DNA from: Pararobbsia alpina_A
Lineage (GTDB): Bacteria > Pseudomonadota > Gammaproteobacteria > Burkholderiales > Burkholderiaceae
DNA: 64,000 bases
Direction of reading: 5' to 3'
Assembly: GCF_965118125.1 (NCBI RefSeq)
Contig: NZ_OZ221287.1
Span: 3,348,001 to 3,412,000 of the forward strand
The position numbers were made by a program, and so were the translations under genes. The notes under the pieces are model-generated. The model was given only the letters and a program-made list of their open reading frames with translations, was not told the origin of the DNA and searched no databases. Positions 25,316 to 35,101 of this stretch are shown here, in pieces. The first letter of the stretch is position 1, and every line of letters starts with the position of its first letter.

Positions 25316-25978
25316 TTAGATGCCTTTGCCGGGCGTCTTCAGCATCTTTCCCAAAATGAATGTTTCGGCCGACTTATCGCGAGACGCTTTTGGCTTACGT
25401 GCCGCGACCACTTTGAATTGCCGTTTGAACTTCTCCACGATCTGGCTATATCCGCTGCCATGGAAGCATTTGACCAGCAATGCGCCATCGGGCTTCAGAT
25501 GATTCTGCGCAAATTCGAGCGCCAGGTCGCATAGATGTTCGATTCGTGCAGCATCTGCCGACGCTACGCCCGACAGATTGGGCGCCATATCCGAAATTAC
25601 AAGGTCTACCGCGCGTTCACCGACCAGTTCGTCGAGCTGGTCGAGCAGCGCGTCGTCGCGGAAATCACCCTGCAGGAAATGGACGTCGGCAACGGGCTCC
25701 ATCGGCAGGATATCGAGCGCGATGATCGTGCCGTCGATGCCGCCTTCGGTCTTCCGGTTGCCCAGTGCGAGCTTGTTGCGCGCGTATTGACTCCAGCTTC
25801 CGGGCGCGGAGCCCAGATCGACAATGACCTGACCCGGACGGATCAGCTTGTCGTGCTCGTCGATTTCCTTGAGCTTGTAGGCCGCGCGGGCGCGATAGCC
25901 TTCGCGCTGCGCGAGCTTGACGTACGGATCGTTGATGTGGTCGTGAAGCCAGCTCTGATTGAAGCGATTCTTTGCCAT
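25316..25978 (-). CDS. rlmE: 23S rRNA 2'-O-ribose U2552 methyltransferase
   Basis: The protein has 220 residues. The S-adenosylmethionine site is IVDLGSAPGSWSQYA. The catalytic K-D-K-E set is visible as K in RAAYKLKEID, D in VISDMAPN, K in LLVKCFHG and E in SAETFILG. It methylates the A-loop of the large ribosomal subunit late in assembly. It is divergent from yhbY and upstream of ftsH with a 166-base gap. Confidence 0.96.
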   Translation of the reverse strand: MAKNRFNQSWLHDHINDPYVKLAQREGYRARAAYKLKEIDEHDKLIRPGQVIVDLGSAPGSWSQYARNKLALGNRKTEGGIDGTIIALDILPMEPVADVHFLQGDFRDDALLDQLDELVGERAVDLVISDMAPNLSGVASADAARIEHLCDLALEFAQNHLKPDGALLVKCFHGSGYSQIVEKFKRQFKVVAARKPKASRDKSAETFILGKMLKTPGKGI

Positions 25979-26088
25979 GAGATTGGGTTGCTGCGACGAA
26001 CAGATACCGGGAAATGGCCGGACTCGTCGCTTTTGTTCGATAATACGCGTTTGGCGCGGTCCTCGCGCCCCTTCATCCAGACCGAGCC

Positions 26089-26622
26089 ATGCCCGCCCTT
26101 AATTTGACCCCGGCGCAGCGCGCCGCGCTGCGCGCCGACGCGCACGCCCTGAAACCTGTCGTGCTGATCGGCGCCGAGGGGCTGACCCAAGCGGTCATCA
26201 AAGAAATCGGCGTTCACCTGAACGCCCACCAGTTGATCAAGATCCGCGTCGCCGGCGATGACCGCGAAGAGCGCATCGAGATCTATGAAGCCATTTGCGA
26301 TCGCCTCGACGCAGCGCCGATCCAGCATATCGGCAAGCTGCTCGTCGTGTGGCGCCCCGCCGCCGAGGAAGAGGTCGTCAAACCGAGCCAGCGTTCGAGC
26401 TCGCGCATTCCGTCAGTCAATAGCGCACGCGGCGAACAGCTCGGCGCTCGCGGCGGTGCGCCGCGCGAAGTCAAAGTCGTCAAGCCGAGCAAGTCGGTCC
26501 GCAAGCCGAAGCCCGTCAAGGTCACGGTGCGCGGCAACGAACGCGTCACGGCGGGCGGCAACGTCAAGCGCGCCAAAACGCGTCAGACCAGCGCCAAGCG
26601 CCAGCACCAGTCGACCAAGTAA
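26089..26622 (+). CDS. yhbY: YhbY-family RNA-binding (CRM domain) protein with basic tail
   Basis: The protein has 177 residues. Residues 1-95 are a CRM domain with its GxxG-like loop (LIGAEGLTQAVIKEI) and H-Q-LIKIRV. YhbY binds pre-50S ribosomal particles. E. coli YhbY has 97 residues; here about 80 more follow, Arg/Lys/Ser-rich and probably unstructured (KPSKSVRKPKPVKV), likely adding RNA affinity. It is divergent from rlmE, another 50S maturation factor, which supports the assignment. Confidence 0.9.
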   Translation: MPALNLTPAQRAALRADAHALKPVVLIGAEGLTQAVIKEIGVHLNAHQLIKIRVAGDDREERIEIYEAICDRLDAAPIQHIGKLLVVWRPAAEEEVVKPSQRSSSRIPSVNSARGEQLGARGGAPREVKVVKPSKSVRKPKPVKVTVRGNERVTAGGNVKRAKTRQTSAKRQHQSTK

Positions 26623-26714
26623 GCGCGGCAACGGCGGGTTTCAGAGCGCGCTGCGGCGCGCCTGGCCTGACCCGGAACGACGTTTGGAATGACTCGGAAC
26701 GCCGTAAGAACGAC

Positions 26715-27215
26715 TCAGAACGTTGCGATCGCCGATTCGTAGACGCGACGCATGCACACCAGCCAGATCCCCAGCAGGCTCTCGGCGAGATAGAACACCA
26801 TCGAGACGCCATGCAGCGCGCCGAATTTCGCCCGAAACGCCGAATGCGAAATATCGGTACCCGCGGCCTGTGCCGCGACACGCAACGCGTTCATCCACGG
26901 CTGCAGCGCGAAATAGCCAATCAACGTGCATAACAGCATCGCAACGATCACACGTCGCGCGAGGCGCAGCGCGCGAACGGTCGCGACGGGCGCCTGGCTC
27001 GTCGCATAGACACGCATGACCCGATTCGCGATCAGCAGCAGCGCGAGTGCGCAGATCACCGACACATACGCCTGCTTCTGAAACAGGCTGGCCGCGACGG
27101 TGCCCGCTTCTGTTTCCGGCAACAACGCGAAAAGCGTGGGCGCGACGAGATAACCCGTGGTCAGCAGGCTGCCGACCCAGATCGTCGAAAACAGGTTAAA
27201 GAAGCGTTGCGGCAT
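26715..27215 (-). CDS. DUF4149 membrane protein
   Basis: The protein has 166 residues from MPQRFFNLFSTIWVG (27215). Four membrane helices are visible: residues about 5-27, 48-66, 88-108 and 140-158. The start W-VGSLLTTGYLVAPTLF and the conserved alanine/proline spacing match the DUF4149 family. Function is unknown. It lies between yhbY (converging) and greA (upstream on the same strand, 68 bases away), the usual position in this group. Confidence 0.8.
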   Translation of the reverse strand: MPQRFFNLFSTIWVGSLLTTGYLVAPTLFALLPETEAGTVAASLFQKQAYVSVICALALLLIANRVMRVYATSQAPVATVRALRLARRVIVAMLLCTLIGYFALQPWMNALRVAAQAAGTDISHSAFRAKFGALHGVSMVFYLAESLLGIWLVCMRRVYESAIATF

Positions 27216-27283
27216 CGTGGAGAGTGCGTTGCGGCTTGCGTGCGGCGCACCGCAGGCGCGGCCGCCGCGACTCACGTGACCGA

Positions 27284-27760
27284 TCAGATGTACTTGACCG
27301 AAATGATTTCCCACTCGCGCACGCCGCCCGGTGCCTGCACCGATGCGACATCGCCTTCGATCTTGCCGATCAGCGCACGCGCGATCGGCGAGCTGATCGA
27401 GATCAGGCCGTGGTCGAGATCGGCTTCGTCATCGCCGACGATCTGATACGTAACCGTCTTGCCTGCATCGACGTCTTCAAGCTCGACAGTCGAACCGAAC
27501 ACGACGCGGCCATCCGCATCGACGGAAGCCGGATCGATCACTTGCGCAGCCGACAGCTTCGATTCGAGTTCAGCGATGCGGCCTTCGATAAAGCCTTGCT
27601 TTTCCTTTGCCGCATCGTATTCGGCGTTTTCGGAGAGGTCACCTTGCGCGCGTGCTTCCGCGATCGCATTGATCACGGCCGGGCGTTCTTTGGACTTCAG
27701 GCGGTCGAGCTCTGCTTTCAGCATTTGCGCGCCGCGCTTGGTCAATGGAATGGTGCTCAT
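27284..27760 (-). CDS. greA: Transcription elongation factor GreA
   Basis: The protein has 158 residues. The N-terminal coiled coil (LTKRGAQMLKAELDRL to ARAQGDLSENAEYDAAKEKQ) carries the acidic DLSENAEYD tip that enters the polymerase channel, and the C-terminal globular domain ends ISSPIARALIGK. It rescues backtracked RNA polymerase by stimulating transcript cleavage. It is downstream of carB, separated by 128 bases. Confidence 0.97.
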   Translation of the reverse strand: MSTIPLTKRGAQMLKAELDRLKSKERPAVINAIAEARAQGDLSENAEYDAAKEKQGFIEGRIAELESKLSAAQVIDPASVDADGRVVFGSTVELEDVDAGKTVTYQIVGDDEADLDHGLISISSPIARALIGKIEGDVASVQAPGGVREWEIISVKYI

Positions 27761-27888
27761 AAGAATTCAAAAACCAAAAAAAATCGCCGCAGCCAAAGTG
27801 CATCCAGACCCTCGGATCCGGACACCGCGTTGGCCGCGGCCTGTGTGAGAGTACGCCGAGCCGCATACGGCCCGGGACTCGATCGGGG

Positions 27889-30800
27889 TTAGTTTAGGCG
27901 AGCATGCAGCCCTTGTAAATCATAGACTTCGAGGTCCTTCAGGTAGCGAAGACCCTCGACTGCCGCACGCGCGCCCGACATCGTCGTGTAATACGTGACC
28001 TTGTGCGCCTGCGCGCTCATGCGGATCGAACGTGAATCAGCAATTGCCGTGCGCGTCTCGTCGACGGTCGTAAACACGAGTGCGATTTCGCCGTTCTTGA
28101 TCATGTCGACGATGTGCGGACGGCCGTCCTTGACCTTGTTCACGACCTTGACCGGCACGCCGGCCGATGCGATCGCGGCCGCTGTGCCCTTGGTCGCGAC
28201 GATCGGGTAGCCGAGCTCATGCAGCTGCTGCGCGACTTCGATCGCCACCGCCTTGTCGGAGTCCTTGACCGTCAGCAATACGGTGCCCGATGCCGGCAGG
28301 CGCGAGCCTGCAGCAAGCTGCGACTTGAACAGCGCTTCACCGAACGTACGGCCCACGCCCATCACTTCGCCCGTCGAGCGCATTTCCGGTCCAAGCACCG
28401 GATCGACGGCCGGGAACTTGATGAACGGGAAGACGGCTTCCTTCACGCTGTAATACGGCGGTACGACTTCGGTGGTCACGCCCTGCTCGACCAGCGTCTG
28501 GCCGACCATGCAACGCGCCGCAATCTTGGCGAGCTGCTTGCCCGTCGCCTTCGACACGTACGGCACCGTACGCGACGCACGCGGATTCACTTCGAGCACG
28601 TAGACGATGTCTTCGATCGTGCCGTCGGCGCGCTTCTCTTGCTGGATTGCAAACTGAACGTTCATCAGGCCGATCACGTTCAGTCCGCGCGCCATCGCCG
28701 CCGTCTGACGCTTGAGTTCAGCGACGGTCGCAGCCGACAGCGAGTACGGCGGCAGCGAGCACGCCGAGTCACCCGAGTGCACGCCGGCTTGCTCGATGTG
28801 CTCCATCACGCCGCCGATAAACACGTCCTTGCCGTCCGAGATGCAATCGACGTCGCATTCGATCGCGTCGTTGAGGAAGCGGTCGAGCAACACCGGCGAA
28901 TCGTTCGACACCTTCACGGCCTCGCGCATATAGCGCTCGAGGTCGCGCGGCTCGTGGACGATTTCCATCGCACGGCCACCGAGCACATACGAAGGACGCA
29001 CGACGAGCGGATAACCGATTTCCTGCGCGAGCTTCAGCGCTTCGTCTTCGGTGCGCGCCGTGCGGTTCGGCGGCTGGCGCAGGTTGAGCTTGTACAGCAG
29101 CTTCTGGAAGCGTTCACGGTCTTCGGCCGCGTCGATCATGTCGGGCGACGTACCGATGATCGGCACACCGTTCGCTTCGAGATCGAGTGCGAGCTTCAGC
29201 GGTGTCTGGCCACCGTATTGAACGATCACGCCAACCGGCTTTTCCTTGTCGACGATTTCGAGCACGTCTTCGAGCGTCAGCGATTCGAAATACAGGCGGT
29301 CGGACGTGTCGTAGTCCGTCGACACGGTTTCCGGGTTGCAGTTGACCATGATGGTTTCGTAACCATCCTCGCGCATCGCGAGTGCCGCGTGCACGCAGCA
29401 GTAGTCAAACTCGATGCCCTGGCCGATACGGTTCGGACCGCCACCGAGCACCATGATCTTCTTCTTGTCGGTCGGCTGCGCCTCGCACTCGTCCTCGTAG
29501 GTCGAGTACATATACGCCGTCTTCGTCGCGAACTCTGCCGCGCACGTGTCGACGCGCTTGTAGACCGGGCGCACATTGAGTTCGATGCGGCGTTGGCGCA
29601 CCTTCGTTTGCGTCGCGCCGAGCAGCTTCGCGAGGCGACGATCCGAGAAGCCCGCGCGCTTCAGGTAGCGGAGTTCGTCGAACGACAGGCTTTCGAGCGT
29701 GCGGCCCGCCAGGTCTTTCTCGATACGAACAATGTCTTCGATCTGCGCGAGGAACCACGGATCGATCGCGGTTTCCTTGAAGATTTCCTCGGCCGTGAGA
29801 CCGATGCGGAATGCATCGGCGACGTACCAGATGCGATCCGGACCCGGCGTGTGGATCTCTTCGACGATTTCGTCACGGTCGACCGACTTCTCGTCGAGAC
29901 CGTCGACACCGACTTCGAGACCGCGCAGCGCTTTCTGGAACGATTCCTGGAACGTGCGGCCGATCGCCATGACTTCACCGACCGACTTCATCTGCGTCGT
30001 AAGTCGCGAATCGGCTTCACGGAATTTCTCGAACGCAAAGCGCGGGATCTTCGTGACGACGTAGTCGATCGTCGGCTCGAACGACGCCGGCGTCTGACCG
30101 CCGGTGATTTCGTTGCGCAGTTCGTCGAGCGTATAGCCCGCGGCCAGCTTCGCTGCGATCTTGGCGATCGGGAAACCCGTGGCCTTCGACGCGAGCGCCG
30201 ACGAACGCGACACGCGCGGATTCATTTCAATCACGACCATCCGGCCATCGACCGGGTTGATCGCGAACTGTACGTTCGAACCGCCCGTGTCGACGCCGAT
30301 CTCGCGCAGCACCGCGAGCGATGCGTTACGCAGGATCTGATATTCCTTGTCGGTCAGCGTCTGGGCCGGCGCGACGGTGATCGAGTCACCCGTGTGCACG
30401 CCCATCGGGTCGAGATTCTCGATCGAGCAGACGATGATGCAGTTGTCCTGCTTGTCGCGCACGACTTCCATCTCGTACTCTTTCCAGCCGAGCAGCGACT
30501 CTTCGATCAGCAGCTCGTGCGTCGGCGACAAGTCGAGGCCGCGACGGCAGATGTCTTCGAACTCTTCCTTGTTGTACGCGATGCCGCCACCGGAACCGCC
30601 GAGCGTGAACGACGGGCGGATCACGATCGGGTAGCCGATACCACCCGTTTCGGTCGCGATGCGCGTCTGCACTTGCTGCGCCTCGTCCCACGAATGCGCG
30701 ATGCCCGACTTGGCCGAACCGAGGCCGATCTTGGTCATCGCGTCCTTGAACTTCTGGCGGTCTTCGGCCTTGTCGATCGCCTCAGGCGATGCGCCAATGA

Positions 30801-31143
30801 GTTCGACGTTGTACTTCGACAGCACGCCTTGCGCGTGCAGGTCGAGCGCGCAGTTCAGCGCGGTCTGGCCGCCCATCGTCGGCAGGATCGCGTCGGGACG
30901 TTCCTTCGCGATGATGCGCTCGACGACTTCCCACGTGATCGGTTCGATATACGTGACGTCGGCCGTGTTCGGGTCGGTCATGATCGTCGCAGGATTGCTG
31001 TTGACGAGAATGACCTTGTAGCCCTCTTCACGCAGTGCCTTGCACGCCTGTGCGCCCGAATAATCGAACTCGCAGGCTTGCCCGATGATGATCGGACCGG
31101 CGCCGATGATAAGGATGCTCTTGATGTCTGTACGCTTCGGCAT
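27889..31143 (-). CDS. carB: Carbamoyl-phosphate synthase large subunit
   Basis: The protein has 1084 residues. Two homologous ATP-grasp halves are evident (SLLGWKEYEMEVVRD in the first, DAIECDVDCISDG in the second), a helical oligomerisation domain lies between, and an MGS-like allosteric domain closes the chain (AIASAGVPVKVVNKV). With CarA it makes carbamoyl phosphate from glutamine, bicarbonate and two ATP for arginine and pyrimidines. It lies 64 bases after carA. Long antisense frames here are mirrors of its high-GC codons. Confidence 0.98.
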   Translation of the reverse strand: MPKRTDIKSILIIGAGPIIIGQACEFDYSGAQACKALREEGYKVILVNSNPATIMTDPNTADVTYIEPITWEVVERIIAKERPDAILPTMGGQTALNCALDLHAQGVLSKYNVELIGASPEAIDKAEDRQKFKDAMTKIGLGSAKSGIAHSWDEAQQVQTRIATETGGIGYPIVIRPSFTLGGSGGGIAYNKEEFEDICRRGLDLSPTHELLIEESLLGWKEYEMEVVRDKQDNCIIVCSIENLDPMGVHTGDSITVAPAQTLTDKEYQILRNASLAVLREIGVDTGGSNVQFAINPVDGRMVVIEMNPRVSRSSALASKATGFPIAKIAAKLAAGYTLDELRNEITGGQTPASFEPTIDYVVTKIPRFAFEKFREADSRLTTQMKSVGEVMAIGRTFQESFQKALRGLEVGVDGLDEKSVDRDEIVEEIHTPGPDRIWYVADAFRIGLTAEEIFKETAIDPWFLAQIEDIVRIEKDLAGRTLESLSFDELRYLKRAGFSDRRLAKLLGATQTKVRQRRIELNVRPVYKRVDTCAAEFATKTAYMYSTYEDECEAQPTDKKKIMVLGGGPNRIGQGIEFDYCCVHAALAMREDGYETIMVNCNPETVSTDYDTSDRLYFESLTLEDVLEIVDKEKPVGVIVQYGGQTPLKLALDLEANGVPIIGTSPDMIDAAEDRERFQKLLYKLNLRQPPNRTARTEDEALKLAQEIGYPLVVRPSYVLGGRAMEIVHEPRDLERYMREAVKVSNDSPVLLDRFLNDAIECDVDCISDGKDVFIGGVMEHIEQAGVHSGDSACSLPPYSLSAATVAELKRQTAAMARGLNVIGLMNVQFAIQQEKRADGTIEDIVYVLEVNPRASRTVPYVSKATGKQLAKIAARCMVGQTLVEQGVTTEVVPPYYSVKEAVFPFIKFPAVDPVLGPEMRSTGEVMGVGRTFGEALFKSQLAAGSRLPASGTVLLTVKDSDKAVAIEVAQQLHELGYPIVATKGTAAAIASAGVPVKVVNKVKDGRPHIVDMIKNGEIALVFTTVDETRTAIADSRSIRMSAQAHKVTYYTTMSGARAAVEGLRYLKDLEVYDLQGLHARLN

Positions 31144-31207
31144 AAAGCTCTCGGATGCTGGATTCTGTGTTCGCTGTCGTCTGGTTTCGCTGTCGACCGG
31201 GTTCGCG

Positions 31208-32362
31208 TCAGGCAGCGACCGTTCGGCCGGCCTTCTTCGCTTCGATCATCGAGACGAAGCGATCGAACAGGTAGGCGATGTCGTGCGGACCCGGCGAGGC
31301 TTCGGGGTGGCCCTGGAAGCAGAACGCGGGCTTGTCGGTCAGCGCAAAGCCCTGGAGCGTGCCGTCGAACAGCGAGGTGTGCGTCACGCGCGCATTGGCG
31401 GGCAACGTCGATGCATCCACCGCAAAGCCGTGGTTTTGCGACGTGATCACGACACGGCCGTCGTCATGATCCTTGACCGGGTGATTCGCGCCATGGTGAC
31501 CCGTCTTCATCTTCATCGTCTTCGCACCGACGGCGAGACCCATGATCTGATGACCGAGACAGATGCCGAACGTCGGAATGCCGCGTTCGATGAATTCGCG
31601 CGTGGCGCGGATCGCGTAGTCGCACGGCTCAGGGTCGCCGGGGCCGTTCGACAGGAAGATGCCGTCCGGATTCAGCGCGAGCGCATCGGCCGCCGTCGCT
31701 TGCGCGGGCAGCACCGTCACACGCAGGCCGCGTTCGGCCAGCATGCGCAGGATGTTGTACTTGACGCCGTAGTCGAATGCGACGACGTGATACTTCGCTT
31801 CACGTTGCTCGCGATAGCCTTCGCCGAGACGCCATTCGGTCTGCGTCCACTCGTACGGCCCGGTGGCCGAGACGACCTTCGCGAGGTCCATGCCCGCGAG
31901 ACCCGGGAACGAGCGCGCGAGCTCGAGCGCCTTGTCCGCGTTGTCTTCACCCGCGAGGATCGCGCCGTTTTGCGCGCCCTTCTCGCGCAGGATCCGCGTG
32001 AGCTTGCGTGTGTCGAGGCCTGCGATCGCAACGATGCCTTCGTCGTTCAGGTACTGCGACAACGTGCGCTGCTGACGGAAGTTCGACGCGACGAGCGGGA
32101 GATCGCGAATGATGAGGCCGGCCGCGTGAACCTTGCTCGCCTCGACATCTTCAGCGTTGACGCCGACATTGCCGATATGCGGATACGTCAGCGTGACGAT
32201 CTGACGCGAGTAGCTCGGGTCGGTGAGGATTTCCTGATAGCCGGTGATTGCGGTATTGAAAACGACTTCGCCGATCGTGTGACCGGGGGCGCCAATCGAA
32301 TAACCGCGGAAGACCGTACCGTCAGCGAGCGCAAGCTGGGCGAGAGGAAAAGACGGCAACAC
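31208..32362 (-). CDS. carA: Carbamoyl-phosphate synthase small subunit
   Basis: The protein has 384 residues. The N-terminal CPSase domain opens LALADGTVFRGYSIGA. The class I glutamine amidotransferase domain has the nucleophile cysteine in GICLGHQIMGLA and the His-Glu pair in GHPEASPGPHD. It supplies ammonia to CarB. It is the first gene of carAB; a clear TATAAT box lies about 270 bases upstream, leaving a long leader. Confidence 0.97.
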   Translation of the reverse strand: MLPSFPLAQLALADGTVFRGYSIGAPGHTIGEVVFNTAITGYQEILTDPSYSRQIVTLTYPHIGNVGVNAEDVEASKVHAAGLIIRDLPLVASNFRQQRTLSQYLNDEGIVAIAGLDTRKLTRILREKGAQNGAILAGEDNADKALELARSFPGLAGMDLAKVVSATGPYEWTQTEWRLGEGYREQREAKYHVVAFDYGVKYNILRMLAERGLRVTVLPAQATAADALALNPDGIFLSNGPGDPEPCDYAIRATREFIERGIPTFGICLGHQIMGLAVGAKTMKMKTGHHGANHPVKDHDDGRVVITSQNHGFAVDASTLPANARVTHTSLFDGTLQGFALTDKPAFCFQGHPEASPGPHDIAYLFDRFVSMIEAKKAGRTVAA

Positions 32363-32638
32363 GGGAGGCTCCTTGCGGGGGACACCCAGCTGCCGACCTG
32401 CCGTTCATGTCCGGAGAACCGAGCGCGTCAGGCGAAAGCTTCCGTGTGCTGCCTCTGGATCACCGGGTAGGCGATCGGGCGCGCGACGGGTGCCGCGTGG
32501 CGGGTCGGTCCTGCACATCCTGCCGAAGCGTTTGCCGTCTGAAAAACGGGCAAGTCGAACGAAAGATGCGGCGGACGAACGAGAGAATGAGGGTAGGCGC
32601 TAGGGTGCGGGTGGATTAACTTAAACTTTCGAATTATA
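32363..32638 (-). promoter_or_regulatory. carAB promoter box and long untranslated leader
   Basis: On the minus strand TATAAT lies at 32638-32633 with a G/C-rich and poorly matching -35 region. The expected start near 32626 leaves about 260 nt before the carA ATG, with no gene visible in it. Arginine or pyrimidine control would act here in related bacteria; I could not identify a specific site or riboswitch. The remaining gap to 32923 shows no gene. Confidence 0.5.
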
Positions 32639-32923
32639 GCCCGCCGGGACGCCCTCCCGCTAGGCCCGCCCTGCCCGCGAACGCCCGCGCCAGGCGGTCG
32701 CCATCCGTTAAAACCCGCGCCCCGCAAGGCGCTGCGCGAAATAGGGATCGGTAAAAAATATTTTTCGAGACTGTGCGCTCTGCGCATTCCCACCGCCCCA
32801 GCGTATATGCGCAGCGAGTCCGAATGGCTCGCCGGGAGCGCATATCCGACTCACAGCACAGTGGCAGCAAACTGGCAGCGGCCAGCCACGACCGGTCTTG
32901 CACGCGTTGAGCGCCCACAAACG

Positions 32924-32952
32924 AAAACGCGCCGGTCCGTTGGACTGGCGCG
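32924..32952 (-). terminator. Terminator after mltD
   Basis: An 11-pair stem (32952-32942 with 32938-32928, one G-U) with a three-base loop is followed by TTTTCGTTTG on the minus strand, about 70 bases beyond the mltD stop. Confidence 0.7.
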
Positions 32953-33023
32953 CTTAAAAAAGCGTCGAATTGATCGGAGCGTAACCTCACGCATTGCCCC
33001 CGCAACGCGTGTTCAACCCGTGC

Positions 33024-34919
33024 CTAGCCGCTGTTTTTGCCGTGCTTCTCGGATGAGGCCTCGGCGGTGGCTCGCTTGCGGCTTGCACCACCGTCCTGGG
33101 CTTTTGATGTCTGTACTGACTTCGCGGGCGCCTTCGGCTGCGCTGCGGCCTTGACCGGAGCGTGTGCATCCTCTTTGCGCGAATCCTCTTTTCCGCCGCG
33201 GGCCGCCGACTTCTGCGGTGCCGACTTCGACTCGTCACGCGACGCCGTCTTCGGCGAACCCTTCGACGACGCAGCAACCCGACCCTTGGCCGTCGTCGCC
33301 GGCGCGTCCGAACCCCGTGCGGAAGACTTGATCATACTGCCGCGCGAGCCGGAATGGGAACCGGAATCAGCCGACTTCGAGGAGGATTCGGCAACTTTCT
33401 CGGTCGTCTTTTCAGATCCCTTCTCGTTAGCGCGATCGGCACCTTTGTCGCCCGACTTATCGGCGCCCTTATCGGCGTTCTTGTCCGATTTGTCGTCGTT
33501 GCCTGCCGTTGCCGGCGCCGCCGCCGGAATCGACTTGCCGACCGGGATATGCAGCACCACCGTCTGTCCCGGCGTGATCGTCGAGCCGCGGCGCTTGTTC
33601 CAGGCACGCAATTGGGCAACCGTCACGCCGTAGCGCGAAGCGATTGACGCCATGCTTTCATGACGACGCACACGAATCAGCACTTTGCGCGTATCGGGAA
33701 CGTCGGGCTCCATGGCGAGCACGGCGTTTTCGGCCGTGTCGGCGCTGATGTCTTCATCGTCCTCGTCGCGCGGCACGACCACGGTCGAGCCCGGCTTGAG
33801 ACGCATGCCCGGCGGAATGCGGTTGGTCGTGCGCAGCGTGTCGACGTCGACACCGATCTTCGATGCGAGGGCTTCCGGCGTCGTGCGTTCGTTGACCGTG
33901 TAGGTCGTCCACGAAGCGAGCTGACCCGAGTAAATCTTGAGATTGTCCTGGAACTGTTGCGCGTTATCGAACGGCAGCAGGATCTGCGACTGCGTCGCGC
34001 CGAGGATCATCGGCAGACGGAACGAAGGGTTCAGCGCCTTGAATTCGTCCGGCGTCATCCCGGCAAGCTTGGCTGCGATATTGACGTCGATATCGTGTGA
34101 CGTCGTGACCGTCACGAAATACGGGTGATTCGGAATATCCGGCAGCGTCAGACCATAGGCTTGCGGATTTTCGATGATGTTCTTGACGGCCTGGAGCTTC
34201 GGCACATAGCTGCGCGTCTCGGCCGGCATCTTCAGGCTCATATAGTCGGTCGGCAGACCGGCGGCCTGGTTGCGCGCAATCGCGCGCTGCACATTGCCCT
34301 CACCCCAGTTGTACGCGGCGAGTGCGAGATACCAGTCGCCGAACATGTCATGGAGCTTCTGCAGATAGTCGAGTGCGGCGCTCGTCGACGCGAGCACGTC
34401 ACGGCGCTCGTCCTGGAACATGTTGTTGCGCAGGTTGAACGTCTTGCCCGTTCCCGGCACGAACTGCCACATGCCCGCGGCCTTGGCGACCGAAAGCGCT
34501 TGCGGGTTATATGCGGATTCGATGAACGGCAGGAGTGCGAGCTCGGTCGGCATATTGCGCTGCTCGAGCTCGTTGACGATGTGATACAGGTACAGCTTCG
34601 AGCGATCCGTCATGCGCGCCACGTAATCCGGGCGCGACGTGTACCAGTCGAGGTTCTGCTGGACGAGATCGCCGTCCATGTCCTGCAGCTGAAAACCTTT
34701 GCGAATGCGCCCCCAGATATCGTCGGGCTGCTTGAGCGCGGCGACGGACTGCTGGTCGACGTTGATCGGCCCATCAGTTGAAGCGAGAGCGGCAGGGAGA
34801 TTCTTGGAAGGGGACTTCTGAATCGTGGAAATCGGCGAGTTGGCAAGACCTGCCGTATCTGGTGCGCTGGCGCAAGCAGAGAGTAGCAAGGCGACTAGCG
34901 CACAGAAAAGTAATCGCAT
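33024..34919 (-). CDS. mltD: Membrane-bound lytic murein transglycosylase D with LysM domains
   Basis: The protein has 631 residues from MRLLFCALVALLLSAC (34919), a lipoprotein signal with lipobox LLSAC; the frame's much earlier start lacks this. The SLT catalytic domain (about 110-240) has LLPFIESAYNPQA with the catalytic Glu, then AAGMWQFVPGTG and ALAAYNWGEGNV. Two LysM domains follow (about 335-385 and 410-460), then a 170-residue tail rich in Lys, Asp, Ser and Ala that is probably disordered. It cleaves peptidoglycan, forming 1,6-anhydro ends. The tail is longer than in E. coli MltD. It precedes its own terminator and follows gloB. Confidence 0.92.
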   Translation of the reverse strand: MRLLFCALVALLLSACASAPDTAGLANSPISTIQKSPSKNLPAALASTDGPINVDQQSVAALKQPDDIWGRIRKGFQLQDMDGDLVQQNLDWYTSRPDYVARMTDRSKLYLYHIVNELEQRNMPTELALLPFIESAYNPQALSVAKAAGMWQFVPGTGKTFNLRNNMFQDERRDVLASTSAALDYLQKLHDMFGDWYLALAAYNWGEGNVQRAIARNQAAGLPTDYMSLKMPAETRSYVPKLQAVKNIIENPQAYGLTLPDIPNHPYFVTVTTSHDIDVNIAAKLAGMTPDEFKALNPSFRLPMILGATQSQILLPFDNAQQFQDNLKIYSGQLASWTTYTVNERTTPEALASKIGVDVDTLRTTNRIPPGMRLKPGSTVVVPRDEDDEDISADTAENAVLAMEPDVPDTRKVLIRVRRHESMASIASRYGVTVAQLRAWNKRRGSTITPGQTVVLHIPVGKSIPAAAPATAGNDDKSDKNADKGADKSGDKGADRANEKGSEKTTEKVAESSSKSADSGSHSGSRGSMIKSSARGSDAPATTAKGRVAASSKGSPKTASRDESKSAPQKSAARGGKEDSRKEDAHAPVKAAAQPKAPAKSVQTSKAQDGGASRKRATAEASSEKHGKNSG

Positions 34920-35101
34920 TGGACGGCTCGTTCCAAAGACTGCAAGGAAAGTGTTGGGGGGATGGTAAGTAAGCCCTATTAATCCGTCAACGAAAAAAAT
35001 GAAAAAAGCCTTGATAATCCGCGATCTGCCAACGATTCCGCGAATACATCTTAGGTAAACCCCGACTTGCCGCTCACTATTCGGCGTGCAATCGGAAAAG
35101 G

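Noticed and set aside
28114..31446. A 1110-codon open frame on the plus strand across carB
   Set aside because: It is the antisense mirror of carB codons in high-GC DNA; it has no motifs and no start signals, while carB is certain.
33430..33500. Repetitive KSDKNADKGADK-like codons in mltD as a DNA repeat or CRISPR-like array
   Set aside because: It is a low-complexity coding tail in the mltD frame without regular repeat and spacer units.
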